This document shows, piece by piece, positions 16,328 through 24,325 of a stretch of DNA of 31,786 nucleotides. The stretch spans positions 1-31,786 of the IMG/VR virus record IMGVR_UViG_3300042429_000395. One strand, given 5' to 3'. The position numbers and the translations under genes were made by a program. This stretch comes from a virus. The first letter of the stretch is position 1. Each line of letters starts with the position of its first letter. Below the pieces are notes generated by a model. That model saw nothing but the letters and a program-made list of their open reading frames with translations, did not search any database and was not told the DNA's origin.

Positions 16328-18508
16328 TCACCCTACGCGGAGACGGCAACGACAGTTAATTGTTAGTTCAATCGGAGCCAAAGGGTCACCAGGGAATCTA
16401 AGACTTGCTCCATCGGTAGCAAAACCTTCATTCAGCCCGATGGTCTTTCCTTGAAGCAAAAGATGGGCACTGCGAACCTTGGAATCCCTACGAGTCATCC
16501 ATGTCTTGGTTAAATCTGAGTCATTTGCTGCGCTAAGGAAAACTCCAGCATTATGAGCAGTCTGTGCTTCTTGCTCGGCAATAACACGGCGACGGCGACC
16601 CATCAAGTTTGCAAAGATTGCAGATAGAGCAGCACGGAGCATTCCAGCCCTGTCTTCGTCTTCACTCATAGCCATCACAATCAACAAAGCAGCAACAATT
16701 TCTTCCTTTGTTGTGCCGTTAGCCTTTTTGACACGGTCTGTCTGGTCTTGAATAATGGCGTTGAGTTCTTGCTCATTAACCTCTGAAGGAATGCCATTCT
16801 TTTGCGACATGAGGCTTACTGCGTCAATTGCTACAGAGCGGAGAACTGGCATGATGTCTTCTTGGATTTGCTTATCCCAAGAATCAATATCAAAGATAGC
16901 GGAAGCATCGATTCCCTTGCCAGCCAAGGCTTTGCGGGCTTTTACACCTGTTGCTTTTTCAAGAACAACACGCTGTTGGCGTTCATAAACACGCTCTAGT
17001 GCGCGGTCAAGAATTTCAGTCCATCGGTCACTGTCTTGCTCTGCCTTGGTATCCCAATCGTCGTATTGAGGGATGACTGTTTTTGTTTCCATGTCAAAAG
17101 ATTCGGCTGAAAGTGTGTTGACTGGTGGTGCAACATTTTCGAGACTTGCGGGTGCTTCAGGAGCGGCTGGCATTTCTGGAGATGTGAGTCCAAGACCAGG
17201 AGGACCAGTTGGCAATGCTGCTTCAGCACCTGCTGGAGTAACTGGAGTATCAACAGGTACTTGCTGTTCAGGCTTGAAAGCCTTCTCAGTGTTTGCGATT
17301 GGAGTCTGGTTCGGGTTCTGCAGGAGACTGTCTGCAAGTTCAGAATCAACTTTCTTCTTGCCAGTTCCGTCACGATACTCGTTCACGCTGATTAGACCCT
17401 GCTGAAATTCGTCCATCAGGTAGCGAGCACGCTCTTGCTTTGCAACGATAAGAATTGGAACTTCGGAAGTATCAAAGTCAATGTAGAACTTCTCATCAAG
17501 GTCATCAAGTCCTCGTGCCAATGGCTCAAGGTGGGGAAGCATTGTCTCCATCCAGAAAACACGAAGTTCTTCGGAAGCGTTACTAAAGGTGCGACCTGCC
17601 GCGTTTCCGATAACTGATTCTGGAACACCAAACGAAGCAAGAATTTCTTCCTTGGTGATTTGACGCATCTGCATATATGCAGCATCACGGGGAGATGCCG
17701 ATGTATCTACAAAGTCAACACCATCATCAGAAGAGATAACAGTGGTAGCACCTGCGCGACTAATATTGCCACGGAATCTGTTACGCAACTCATCTTTGTC
17801 ATCGTCGTCCATTTCGCCACGAACAACAAGAAGACCGCCAGGACGACCGTCATTAATCAAATAATTTCTGTTGTATTGCTTCGCAAGGTTTTCAATTTCA
17901 ATTGCGATGCCAGCAGATTCCATTGGCGTGATTGAAAGATACGGGTCGAGAGGATGTGGGCGACGAATCCAAATAACATCATCAGGCTTCAAAATAATCT
18001 TTGTGCCATTTCGCATGTCAACTTCATATCCCGATACGAAAGTCTTGGCATCTGGGATTGGTGCTGTGTGCTGTGGTGGTAGAAGGTGAAGTGCATTAAT
18101 TGCACCATCACGACCTCTTACCTTTTCAATGAATACACCACGGGTGCTCATCAGAAGTTGAGAAGATAAGCGATAGCGGAAAATAAAGGAGTTTTCCCCC
18201 ATATTTGACTTGGAGTTCAAAATATCCATCAAGGCATGATTTTTGCCAGCGATTTTTCCATTAGGGGAGTTATCTTCTCGCAAGACCATAGGGAGACGCG
18301 CTTGGTTACCCGCAATTGCGTCAATGCACCTGAACACCCAAGTTACTTTTTGGAGTCCTTCACGGTACGCGCGCTCAATGTCCCACGAATCCTTATAAGG
18401 CTTGCCTGCAGCGGCAGAGTTAAATGCCACTGGTGCGCCAGCGTTTAAGATGGACTTAGTTTGCAGCCCATCTTGTGCCGACTTGTTATCGAACGAATTC
18501 CACGCCAT
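16328..18508 (-). CDS. Portal protein fused to a MuF-like minor head domain
   Basis: This 726-residue protein joins two usual head proteins. Residues about 30-400 are an HK97-type portal, the dodecameric ring for DNA entry: WVFRCIDAIAGN, LLPPQHTAPIPD, VIWIRRPHPLDPY, NRNYLINDGRPGGLLVV, and EILASFGVPESVIGNAAGRTFSNASEE split by a few residues. Residues about 400-475 are a Pro/Ala-rich linker. The C-terminal part is helical and ends in a MuF-type motif (TWMTRRDSKVRSAH, LRFPGDP, ELTINCRCRL), typical of minor head proteins that sit inside the capsid. The ATG overlaps the stop of the upstream small membrane-protein gene by 1 nt (TAATG), and AGGGCG serves as ribosome site. Fused portal-MuF proteins are known in other phages. 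Confidence 0.9.
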   Translation of the reverse strand: MAWNSFDNKSAQDGLQTKSILNAGAPVAFNSAAAGKPYKDSWDIERAYREGLQKVTWVFRCIDAIAGNQARLPMVLREDNSPNGKIAGKNHALMDILNSKSNMGENSFIFRYRLSSQLLMSTRGVFIEKVRGRDGAINALHLLPPQHTAPIPDAKTFVSGYEVDMRNGTKIILKPDDVIWIRRPHPLDPYLSITPMESAGIAIEIENLAKQYNRNYLINDGRPGGLLVVRGEMDDDDKDELRNRFRGNISRAGATTVISSDDGVDFVDTSASPRDAAYMQMRQITKEEILASFGVPESVIGNAAGRTFSNASEELRVFWMETMLPHLEPLARGLDDLDEKFYIDFDTSEVPILIVAKQERARYLMDEFQQGLISVNEYRDGTGKKKVDSELADSLLQNPNQTPIANTEKAFKPEQQVPVDTPVTPAGAEAALPTGPPGLGLTSPEMPAAPEAPASLENVAPPVNTLSAESFDMETKTVIPQYDDWDTKAEQDSDRWTEILDRALERVYERQQRVVLEKATGVKARKALAGKGIDASAIFDIDSWDKQIQEDIMPVLRSVAIDAVSLMSQKNGIPSEVNEQELNAIIQDQTDRVKKANGTTKEEIVAALLIVMAMSEDEDRAGMLRAALSAIFANLMGRRRRVIAEQEAQTAHNAGVFLSAANDSDLTKTWMTRRDSKVRSAHLLLQGKTIGLNEGFATDGASLRFPGDPLAPIELTINCRCRLRVG

Positions 18509-18684
18509 TATTCACGCCCTAATAGGTATCCGTAGATACCTGAACACACACCGAAAATAATCAGTCCTATTGATGGTGATATAATCCAACCACCTATTGT
18601 ATTAGACAAAACGAACGACAGCATCAACACATGAGCAGCATTCGCGCGGTTCCAACGGTTCTTCAAAAAATTAAACATTCCCAT
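18508..18684 (-). CDS. Small two-helix membrane protein upstream of portal
   Basis: I found this 58-residue reading frame by translating the gap before portal. The protein has a basic N-terminus (MGMFNFLKNRWNR) followed by two hydrophobic stretches, about residues 18-35 and 38-56, separated by a Ser-Pro turn. It therefore looks like a hairpin membrane protein. The TAA stop overlaps the portal ATG by one base, a strong sign that it is a real, coupled gene. A GGATAG sits 3 nt before the ATG, and a second ATG two codons later is also possible. It is the first gene of the leftward arm. Small hairpin membrane proteins in phages include holins and antiholins, but position in the head operon gives no support for lysis. 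Confidence 0.6.
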   Translation of the reverse strand: MGMFNFLKNRWNRANAAHVLMLSFVLSNTIGGWIISPSIGLIIFGVCSGIYGYLLGRE

Positions 18685-18749
18685 CTATCCGTACTCTAGC
18701 GCAGTCTTAACCCATAGTACAGTACAAAGGACACTACGAAAGCGTTTAT
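18685..18749. promoter_or_regulatory. Divergent control region between the two gene arms
   Basis: This 65-nt gap is the only place where both arms diverge, so promoters for leftward head genes and rightward terminase are expected in or near it. It contains the direct repeat AGTAC-AGTAC (18717-18726), but no convincing -35/-10 pair on either strand. Terminase has no good ribosome site directly before its ATG; the nearest AAAGGA ends about 18 nt upstream. That would fit a leaderless or weakly initiated message, or a promoter lying inside the neighbouring gene. Confidence 0.35.
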
Positions 18750-20054
18750 ATGCCCGATTGGAACAAGGTTTTAGATTATCTACAACCGAAAGAACCTCAC
18801 TTTTGTCCTGAGGAACCTTCTATAACTCAAAAAGTGTTTCTGCGTACTTACGCAATTGAAGCATTATTTGGTGGCGCTGCTGGTGGCGGTAAATCGTCCG
18901 CCCTGTTGATGTCGGCAATGCAATATGTTGATGTACCCAACTATTCAGCAATTTTATTTAGACGCACATATGCTGACTTGGCTCTGCCTGGTGCTTTGAT
19001 GGACAGATTCCGTTCATGGAGTGCTGGCGTGGAAGAAATTCATTGGAACGCAAATAGTTATGTGGCGACATTTCCATCGGGTGCGAGAATTTCATTTGGA
19101 TACTTAAACAACACAAATGACTACCTTCGTTATAAGGGTTCTGAATTTCAGTTCATCGGGATGGATGAGGTCACCGAAATTCGTGAATCCGACTATCGAT
19201 ATATGTTCTCCCGTTTGCGTCGCCCTGCTTCTGGACCGCTATCCCAAGTGCCTCTTCGGATGCGTTCAGCCTCAAACCCAGCACCCAATTGGGTTCGCCA
19301 GCGTTTCATCGTAGAAGGGCAGTCAACGGGTCGTATTTTTGTGCCCTCAAAACTGACCGACAACCCTGGAATTGACGCAGATTCGTATAGGCAGGCACTT
19401 CAGGAACTTGACCCTGTTGAGCGTCGCAGGCTTGAAGAGGGCGATTGGTGGTCAACGACCCTCGGAAGCCTATTTGACCGCACCGATTTTGAGATTATTG
19501 ACCACACAGAGGTGCCTCAGGTCACATCTGCGGCTCGTGCAGTGAGGTTTTGGGACTTAGCAGCCACCGAACCCCATTCTGGCAATATGAACCCCGACTG
19601 GACGGTTGGGACACTGATGCTATTTGACCAAGGAATCGCCTACATCATGGATGTACGCAAGATTCGGGCAAAAGGAGACAAGGTTGAGCAACTTATAGCC
19701 CAAACAGCCGCCGAAGACGGTCATATGGTCGCCATCAGAGTTGAGCAGGAGCCTGGTTCATCAGGAAAGGCACTTATTGACCAATATGCTCGCTATGTCG
19801 TTCCTGGCTACGACCTGATTGGTATTAGGGCATCTGGGGACAAGATAACTCGTGCTCGCCCATTTGCTGCCGCTTCGGCTAACGGGAATGTGCGCCTAGT
19901 TAGAGGGCCGTGGATTACTGAATGGCTTGATGAACTTGCTTCCTTCCCTGAAGCATCAGACCATGACGACCAAGTTGACTCTGCGGTTGGTGCTTTCACA
20001 TTTTTGGCTGGTTTGGGGTTGCCTCAACGCCGTCGTGCCAGTATCATCATCTAA
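18750..20054 (+). CDS. terL: Terminase large subunit (TerL)
   Basis: This 434-residue protein is the DNA-packaging motor: an ATPase that drives DNA through the portal and a nuclease that cuts the concatemer. Walker A is GGAAGGGKSS (residues 41-50), Walker B is FQFIGMDE (Asp139-Glu140), followed by the coupling segment with RSASNPAP. The C-terminal RNase H-like nuclease shows RFWDLAATE (Asp269), RVEQEPGSSG (Glu332/Glu334) and HDDQVDSA (Asp406-Asp410). Length and motif order fit the family. It opens the rightward arm, divergent from the portal, although the two proteins act together. No small terminase subunit is recognisable beside it. The start is uncertain by a few codons because no strong ribosome site is present. 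Confidence 0.93.
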   Translation: MPDWNKVLDYLQPKEPHFCPEEPSITQKVFLRTYAIEALFGGAAGGGKSSALLMSAMQYVDVPNYSAILFRRTYADLALPGALMDRFRSWSAGVEEIHWNANSYVATFPSGARISFGYLNNTNDYLRYKGSEFQFIGMDEVTEIRESDYRYMFSRLRRPASGPLSQVPLRMRSASNPAPNWVRQRFIVEGQSTGRIFVPSKLTDNPGIDADSYRQALQELDPVERRRLEEGDWWSTTLGSLFDRTDFEIIDHTEVPQVTSAARAVRFWDLAATEPHSGNMNPDWTVGTLMLFDQGIAYIMDVRKIRAKGDKVEQLIAQTAAEDGHMVAIRVEQEPGSSGKALIDQYARYVVPGYDLIGIRASGDKITRARPFAAASANGNVRLVRGPWITEWLDELASFPEASDHDDQVDSAVGAFTFLAGLGLPQRRRASIII

Positions 20055-20089
20055 GTAAACCTACTATTCAGCCTAGAAATGAGTAAATC

Positions 20090-20611
20090 ATGAATGATGA
20101 TTCCCTGTCGTCCCCGTCAATCAATGAAGTTATTGCCAGTGTCATGAAGGCACTTCTTGACCTTGATGAGCAACTCGGCGTGTTTGCGGACAGCAATCCA
20201 CAACCTGAAGAACTTGGTTCTGCACTTATTGACCTCCACGCACTCAAAGGCGGGATGACTGATGTCTACGGTACCTTCACAGCAAGAGCGGTAAGCATTT
20301 TTAGAAATCAAAATGTTGAAGACCTCGCAATGGGTGCGAGTCAAATTGAAGTTAGAACTGCTTCCGATAGAAAGAAGTGGGAACATGGAAAACTTGCTAA
20401 CGAAGTTTCTCGCAGATTAATTCAATCAGCAGTTGACATGGACACTGGCGAAGTACTAATGTCCACAGACGAAGTGGTCACGAAACTTCTTGACTACATC
20501 CAACCGTCTTATTGGCGGATTAAAGAACTAGCAAAACTAGGAATCAACGCCGACAACTACTGTGAAGTCGGCGATTATAAAACAAATATCATTATTAGAA
20601 AGGCAAAATAA
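20090..20611 (+). CDS. Hypothetical protein upstream of the Rad52-like gene
   Basis: This 173-residue protein is unrecognised. The N-terminal half is helical with many acidic residues (MKALLDLDEQLG and following), and the second half contains KWEHGKLANEVSRRLI, VDMDTGEVLMST and LLDYIQPSYWRIKELAKLG. No catalytic motif stands out. Its stop overlaps the ATG of the next gene by one base (TAATG), so it is coupled to the annealing protein and probably works with it in DNA recombination or replication. The region just upstream shares the 9-mer TTCAGCCTA with the region upstream of the tail chaperone gene. Confidence 0.65.
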   Translation: MNDDSLSSPSINEVIASVMKALLDLDEQLGVFADSNPQPEELGSALIDLHALKGGMTDVYGTFTARAVSIFRNQNVEDLAMGASQIEVRTASDRKKWEHGKLANEVSRRLIQSAVDMDTGEVLMSTDEVVTKLLDYIQPSYWRIKELAKLGINADNYCEVGDYKTNIIIRKAK

Positions 20612-21273
20612 TGTCACCTACAAAATACCAAAACCTCTACGAGCCGTTTGCTTCTGAAGTTGAAAAAACACTGAGCAAGGGTGGAACACGACTTACTTAC
20701 ATTCCTGTGAGTGAAGTGATTACTCGTCTCAATAAAGTTCTCGGAATTGACGCATGGTCGTTCAATATTGTTTCTTGCGAACGAGATGCTATTGACCCTG
20801 ACTTCATTGTTGCGCATGTTCGTTTGATGTGGCATGTGGACGCAACTCGTCCAGATAGTTGCATTGTTCGTGATGGTTTCGGCGGACAAACAATTAAACG
20901 CAAGAAAGATGGCACCATTGTTGACCTTGGTGACGAAATGAAGGGTGCTGTTTCTGACGCACTTAAAAAAGCCGCTCAAACTCTAGGTGTCGGTCTCTAC
21001 CTTGCTCGTAGTGAAGAAGCACTAGAGGCTGATGTTGAACCAATACCTGAAGTAAAGATTGAACCAGAAATTGAAGAACTGTGGGGCAACTTTATTGGGC
21101 TTTCAAAGAGTCTCAATGCGAACGCAAGGGGCGACCTTAATAATTTCTGGAAGACCCATGCGGGAGAACGACCAAAACCAACAAAGACTACTGCTACAAA
21201 AGAAGACCTTGTTGAGTTGATTAATGAGTGTGTCCGCTTGTCATTTGAAGGTGCGACTGTTGTCAGCGAGTGA
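20611..21273 (+). CDS. Rad52-like single-strand annealing protein
   Basis: This 220-residue protein matches the Rad52/Rad22 annealing family used by phages for recombination and genome end repair. The N-terminal 130 residues contain LTYIPVSEVITRLNKVLG, WSFNIVSCERD, a GQ-containing strand (GFGGQTIKRK) and the signature DLGDEMKGAVSDALKKAA followed by LGVGLYLAR. The C-terminus is a charged tail, as in other phage members. It binds single-stranded DNA as a ring or filament and pairs complementary strands. The adjoining downstream nuclease gene is its natural partner, which would create single-stranded ends. It overlaps the upstream gene by 1 nt and the nuclease start by about 50 nt. Confidence 0.85.
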   Translation: MSPTKYQNLYEPFASEVEKTLSKGGTRLTYIPVSEVITRLNKVLGIDAWSFNIVSCERDAIDPDFIVAHVRLMWHVDATRPDSCIVRDGFGGQTIKRKKDGTIVDLGDEMKGAVSDALKKAAQTLGVGLYLARSEEALEADVEPIPEVKIEPEIEELWGNFIGLSKSLNANARGDLNNFWKTHAGERPKPTKTTATKEDLVELINECVRLSFEGATVVSE

Positions 21274-22036
21274 TATACCTCTCGTTGCGCCCCCATATCT
21301 TTCCCCTTCATCTATATCGACATTTCAGCAATGTCCGCTGAAGTATAAGTATTCACGCATAGATGGATTGACAGAGCCACCCACGGAAGCAACCCTCCGA
21401 GGAAACTTTGTTCACTCTATTTTGGAGACCTTGTACGGTCTTCCAAGTGAAGAACGAACTATTGAGACAGCCAAGCAATTGGCTAAATCTTTATGGGATG
21501 AAGAATACTATGACAAGGTTTTGGAAATTACTCGTAGTGCTAAAGCCCTGCAAATGTTCCGATGGACTTCATGGTGGTGTGTTGAAAATCTTTTCGGCAT
21601 GGAAAACCCTAGCGAGTTAAATTTTGATGGTATTGAAACGCAACTTGATGATGCCATCAATGGTGTCACCATTAAGGGGTTCATTGACCGTTGGCATGAA
21701 GTTGATGGCGGAATCGTTGTTGGCGACTATAAGACTGGCAAGACCCCTGCGCCTAGATTTAGGGAAGATAAGTTTTTCCAGTTATGCCTTTACGGATATG
21801 TTTTGGAACAGCAACTAGGGAAGCCAGTTGTTGAACTGGAACTTCTCTATATTAAAGATTCCATAAAACTTTCCCATACTGTCAAGCCTGAAGATATGGC
21901 TGAAGTAAAAAAAGTAGTTACAGAAGTCAGAGAACAAATAGATAACAGATGCGCCTCTGGAGTTTTTGAACCTACACCAAATCGCTTGTGCGACTGGTGT
22001 GCCTATAAAAGCATCTGCCCAAGTTGGAGTAAATAA
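21224..22036 (+). CDS. Cas4/RecB-like PD-(D/E)XK exonuclease with likely Fe-S cluster
   Basis: This 270-residue nuclease has the motifs of the Cas4/RecB group: QQCPLKYKYSRI near the N-terminus (Cys37), LRGNFVHSILE (His64), GFIDRWHE (Asp155), VVGDYKTGK (Asp168, Lys170) and QLCLYGYVL. A C-terminal RLCDWCAYKSIC gives Cys256, Cys259 and Cys265, which with Cys37 make the four ligands of a 4Fe-4S cluster. It probably degrades DNA ends to feed the Rad52-like annealing protein upstream. The ATG at 21224 overlaps that gene by 50 nt. GTG at 21251 or TTG at 21260 would shorten the overlap; the latter has AAGG upstream. The catalytic domain is unaffected. It is not part of a CRISPR system: no cas genes or arrays are present. 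Confidence 0.85.
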   Translation: MSVSACHLKVRLLSASDIPLVAPPYLSPSSISTFQQCPLKYKYSRIDGLTEPPTEATLRGNFVHSILETLYGLPSEERTIETAKQLAKSLWDEEYYDKVLEITRSAKALQMFRWTSWWCVENLFGMENPSELNFDGIETQLDDAINGVTIKGFIDRWHEVDGGIVVGDYKTGKTPAPRFREDKFFQLCLYGYVLEQQLGKPVVELELLYIKDSIKLSHTVKPEDMAEVKKVVTEVREQIDNRCASGVFEPTPNRLCDWCAYKSICPSWSK

Positions 22037-22548
22037 TGAACGATGATTCGTTTGCCCGCATAGTTGCGGAAGAAGTAAAAAACCAAACAAGTCGTCAGCA
22101 CAAAGAATATTTGATGCTCCCAGAAAACTGGGTTAGATGGAAACGGGCAGTAACTGTCCTGAATGACAACTTGGCAAATCAGTTAGCGTTGATTACAAGC
22201 CAAGAGCAAGACGAACTAGCACGATATGACGATGGTACGCCCGATAGCCGTAAAATGGTTCTGGAACTACAAGCCAACTTTGCCTTCCGTCGGACAAAGA
22301 TTGAACGGTTTAAGTTCCATGTGGTAGCCCGTCTTGATGAGATTTCTCGCATGATTGCTATGGGCGGCGAAGAAGTTGAAGAACGACTGAAGACGGTTGA
22401 GTTTCTGCGGAAAGCAATTAGTGAGCATCGTGCACTTATGGAAGAATACGACCTTGAACCAACAGCGATAGACATTGCGCTTTGGGAAAGTCTTGAAGGT
22501 AGATGGGCATTTGATGACATCACCGAAGAGAACCTTATTGATGCTTAG
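22036..22548 (+). CDS. Hypothetical helical protein
   Basis: This 170-residue protein is not recognised. It is predicted to be nearly all helical and highly charged, with likely coiled-coil stretches (EEVEERLKTVEFLRKAI, then SEHRALMEEYDLE) and an ENWVRWKRAV segment near residue 30. The start overlaps the nuclease stop by one base (TAATG), so it is coupled to the recombination genes. It ends 12 nt before the PAPS-reductase-like gene. A role as DNA replication or recombination accessory is suggested by position only. Confidence 0.65.
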   Translation: MNDDSFARIVAEEVKNQTSRQHKEYLMLPENWVRWKRAVTVLNDNLANQLALITSQEQDELARYDDGTPDSRKMVLELQANFAFRRTKIERFKFHVVARLDEISRMIAMGGEEVEERLKTVEFLRKAISEHRALMEEYDLEPTAIDIALWESLEGRWAFDDITEENLIDA

Positions 22549-22560
22549 TTTGGGGTTCTG

Positions 22561-23727
22561 ATGACTAGGCAAAGAATGTTTCTAGACATATCTTGTGTTG
22601 ATGCTGCTCGTGAACGCATGCGTCATGTTTACGATACTTTTGACACTGTGTGTGTTCAGTTCTCGGGTGGAAAAGATTCCACTGCGATTCTGTATCTTGC
22701 AAAAGAAATCCACGAAGAGCGTGGGCTCGGACCAGTAAAAGTTATCTTCAGAGATGAAGAAATGGTCAGTCCTGTAGTTGTTGATTTCATCATGAAAGTC
22801 AGAGACTACGACTGGGTTGACATGGAATGGTATTGCCTTCCAGTGGGTCAAGAAGTCTGGGTTTTGGGTAGGAGAGAATATTGTTTGCTTTGGTCTCCAG
22901 AGCGGGCAAAACGAAATATGTTGATTCGTGAGATGCCTTCTTTTGCAATCAAGGCAGAGCATTTCGGTATTGACCCAACACGCCCAATTCCCGAGACAAT
23001 CGACTTCTATACGATGCAAGGCAAGAAGGGTCGCACCGCTTTTATTACTGGTGTTCGGGCTAACGAGTCAATGATTCGCTACCGCTCCTGTGTTCAGAAG
23101 TTGCATGAGAACTATATAAATATTCCTTTCCGCATGAAGAAGTCAGTGCCTTTGCGTTTCGCTAAAGTTATTTACGACTGGACAACGGACGATGTTCTGA
23201 AGTTCATCACCGAAGAACACAACGGTGAATATTGCGAGTACTACGACCTTGCCGCAATAACTGGAAGCAATACAAGAGTGGGAATTCCACTCCACGCAGT
23301 TGCGTCTCGCCGTATTGGCGATGTTGTGGCTACCGAGCCAGGGTTCTACGACCGACTGTACGAGTGCTACCCCCATATTGATGCACAGCGTCGCTGGTGG
23401 AAGCATTTCAATGTAGAAGGCTTGATTGCCGACTATGTATCTCGCGGATGGGATGGGGTTAAGGACTGCATTGAGGACAACATGCTTACTCCTGGTTATC
23501 AGGCGGCTGCATATAAGTTTGCTGGCGAATTTAAGCGTAAGCAATCAGGCGACCCATACTCTTACCCGATTGACTCGCTCGTACGAACACTCCTATTGAA
23601 TGAGTTCCAAGTATCTTCACCAAACCCCGTGGGACCTAAAACAAGAGCACACACCATGCGAATGCTGGCTGCTCAACAAACAGAAAACGACTTAAATGAC
23701 ATGGATGCACTGGACGACAACATATGA
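22561..23727 (+). CDS. PAPS-reductase-like PP-loop ATP pyrophosphatase family protein
   Basis: This 388-residue protein has the N-type PP-loop SGGKDST (residues 35-41), then VIFRDEEMVSPVVVDF, TGVRANESMIRYRS (about 160-173) and YDWTTDDVLKFI, the arrangement of the PAPS reductase / DndC / IbrA group. These enzymes activate a substrate with ATP, and several handle sulfur. It lacks the C-terminal Cys of true PAPS reductase as far as I can see, so simple sulfate reduction is unlikely. It overlaps the following ParB-like gene by 4 nt. The pair recalls IbrA/IbrB of enterobacteria. The reaction here is unknown; DNA or tRNA modification, or regulation, are possibilities. Confidence 0.75.
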   Translation: MTRQRMFLDISCVDAARERMRHVYDTFDTVCVQFSGGKDSTAILYLAKEIHEERGLGPVKVIFRDEEMVSPVVVDFIMKVRDYDWVDMEWYCLPVGQEVWVLGRREYCLLWSPERAKRNMLIREMPSFAIKAEHFGIDPTRPIPETIDFYTMQGKKGRTAFITGVRANESMIRYRSCVQKLHENYINIPFRMKKSVPLRFAKVIYDWTTDDVLKFITEEHNGEYCEYYDLAAITGSNTRVGIPLHAVASRRIGDVVATEPGFYDRLYECYPHIDAQRRWWKHFNVEGLIADYVSRGWDGVKDCIEDNMLTPGYQAAAYKFAGEFKRKQSGDPYSYPIDSLVRTLLLNEFQVSSPNPVGPKTRAHTMRMLAAQQTENDLNDMDALDDNI

Positions 23728-24269
23728 AAATTGAATACATTCCCAACAACGCAATAAAGCCTTCTTCGTGGCGGGCTAACTATCTTTTGAAGCCTGACTT
23801 GGAATTGCTTCGTCTTTCTATGTCTGATTTTGGGTGGCTTCAGCCAATCATTGTTCGGGTGGAAGATATGTCAATTATTGACGGTCATCACCGATGGGTC
23901 GTGGCTGGAGAACCTGCATTTATCAAGAAGCACGGCAAGCAGATTCCTGTGATGTATCAAGATATAGATTTAATTGATGCGATGATTATGCATGTCCGTT
24001 TGAATCGTGCTCGTGGCGAGATGTTTGCTAAACCATTTTCCAAGATGCTTAAATCTATTGTTTTGTCCGACAAGTACTCTTCCGAGGAATTAGAAGACTT
24101 ACTAATCATGTCCCCTGATGAGGTTGATTTGATGCTGGCTGGTGGACTGCTAAAACAGCGCAAAATTCCACAACATAACTACTCCAGAGCATGGGTTCCT
24201 ATTGAGGCACCATCAAAAGAGCAAGTGGAAAAGGCTTTGATTGAAAGACCACCTAACGCCGATAGATGA
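23724..24269 (+). CDS. ParB/sulfiredoxin-like nuclease-fold protein
   Basis: This 181-residue protein has the ParB N-terminal domain pattern: IPNNAIKPSSWRANY, LRLSMSDFGWLQPIIVR and IIDGHHRWVVAG (GHHR at residues 54-57), the last being the nucleotide-binding GxxR box. It lacks the DNA-binding helix-turn-helix and dimer domain of plasmid ParB, so partitioning is unlikely. The C-terminus is helical. The ATG overlaps the stop of the PAPS-reductase-like gene (ATGA), a coupling that suggests a two-protein unit. In the IbrA/IbrB pair, IbrB is ParB-like; whether this phage pair shares that regulatory role is not known. Confidence 0.75.
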   Translation: MKIEYIPNNAIKPSSWRANYLLKPDLELLRLSMSDFGWLQPIIVRVEDMSIIDGHHRWVVAGEPAFIKKHGKQIPVMYQDIDLIDAMIMHVRLNRARGEMFAKPFSKMLKSIVLSDKYSSEELEDLLIMSPDEVDLMLAGGLLKQRKIPQHNYSRAWVPIEAPSKEQVEKALIERPPNADR

Positions 24270-24314
24270 ATCTAACCAACCCCCTTGTGTGCTAATGTTG
24301 TTTAGTTCCGATTT

Positions 24315-24321
24315 TGGAGGG
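24315..24321 (+). promoter_or_regulatory. Ribosome binding site of the basic-protein gene
   Basis: TGGAGGG, 4 nt before the ATG at 24326. It decides against a TTG start at 24314 that overlaps it. Confidence 0.65.
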
Positions 24322-24325
24322 CTGG

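Noticed and set aside
21224-22036. CRISPR-associated role of the Cas4-like nuclease
   Set aside because: No repeats, spacers, cas1, cas2 or effector genes are present, and its partner is a Rad52-like protein, so phage recombination is the better explanation.
23724-24269. Plasmid-like partition protein implying a plasmid-prophage
   Set aside because: No ParA, no centromere repeats and no helix-turn-helix domain are seen; the gene is coupled to a PAPS-reductase-like gene instead.
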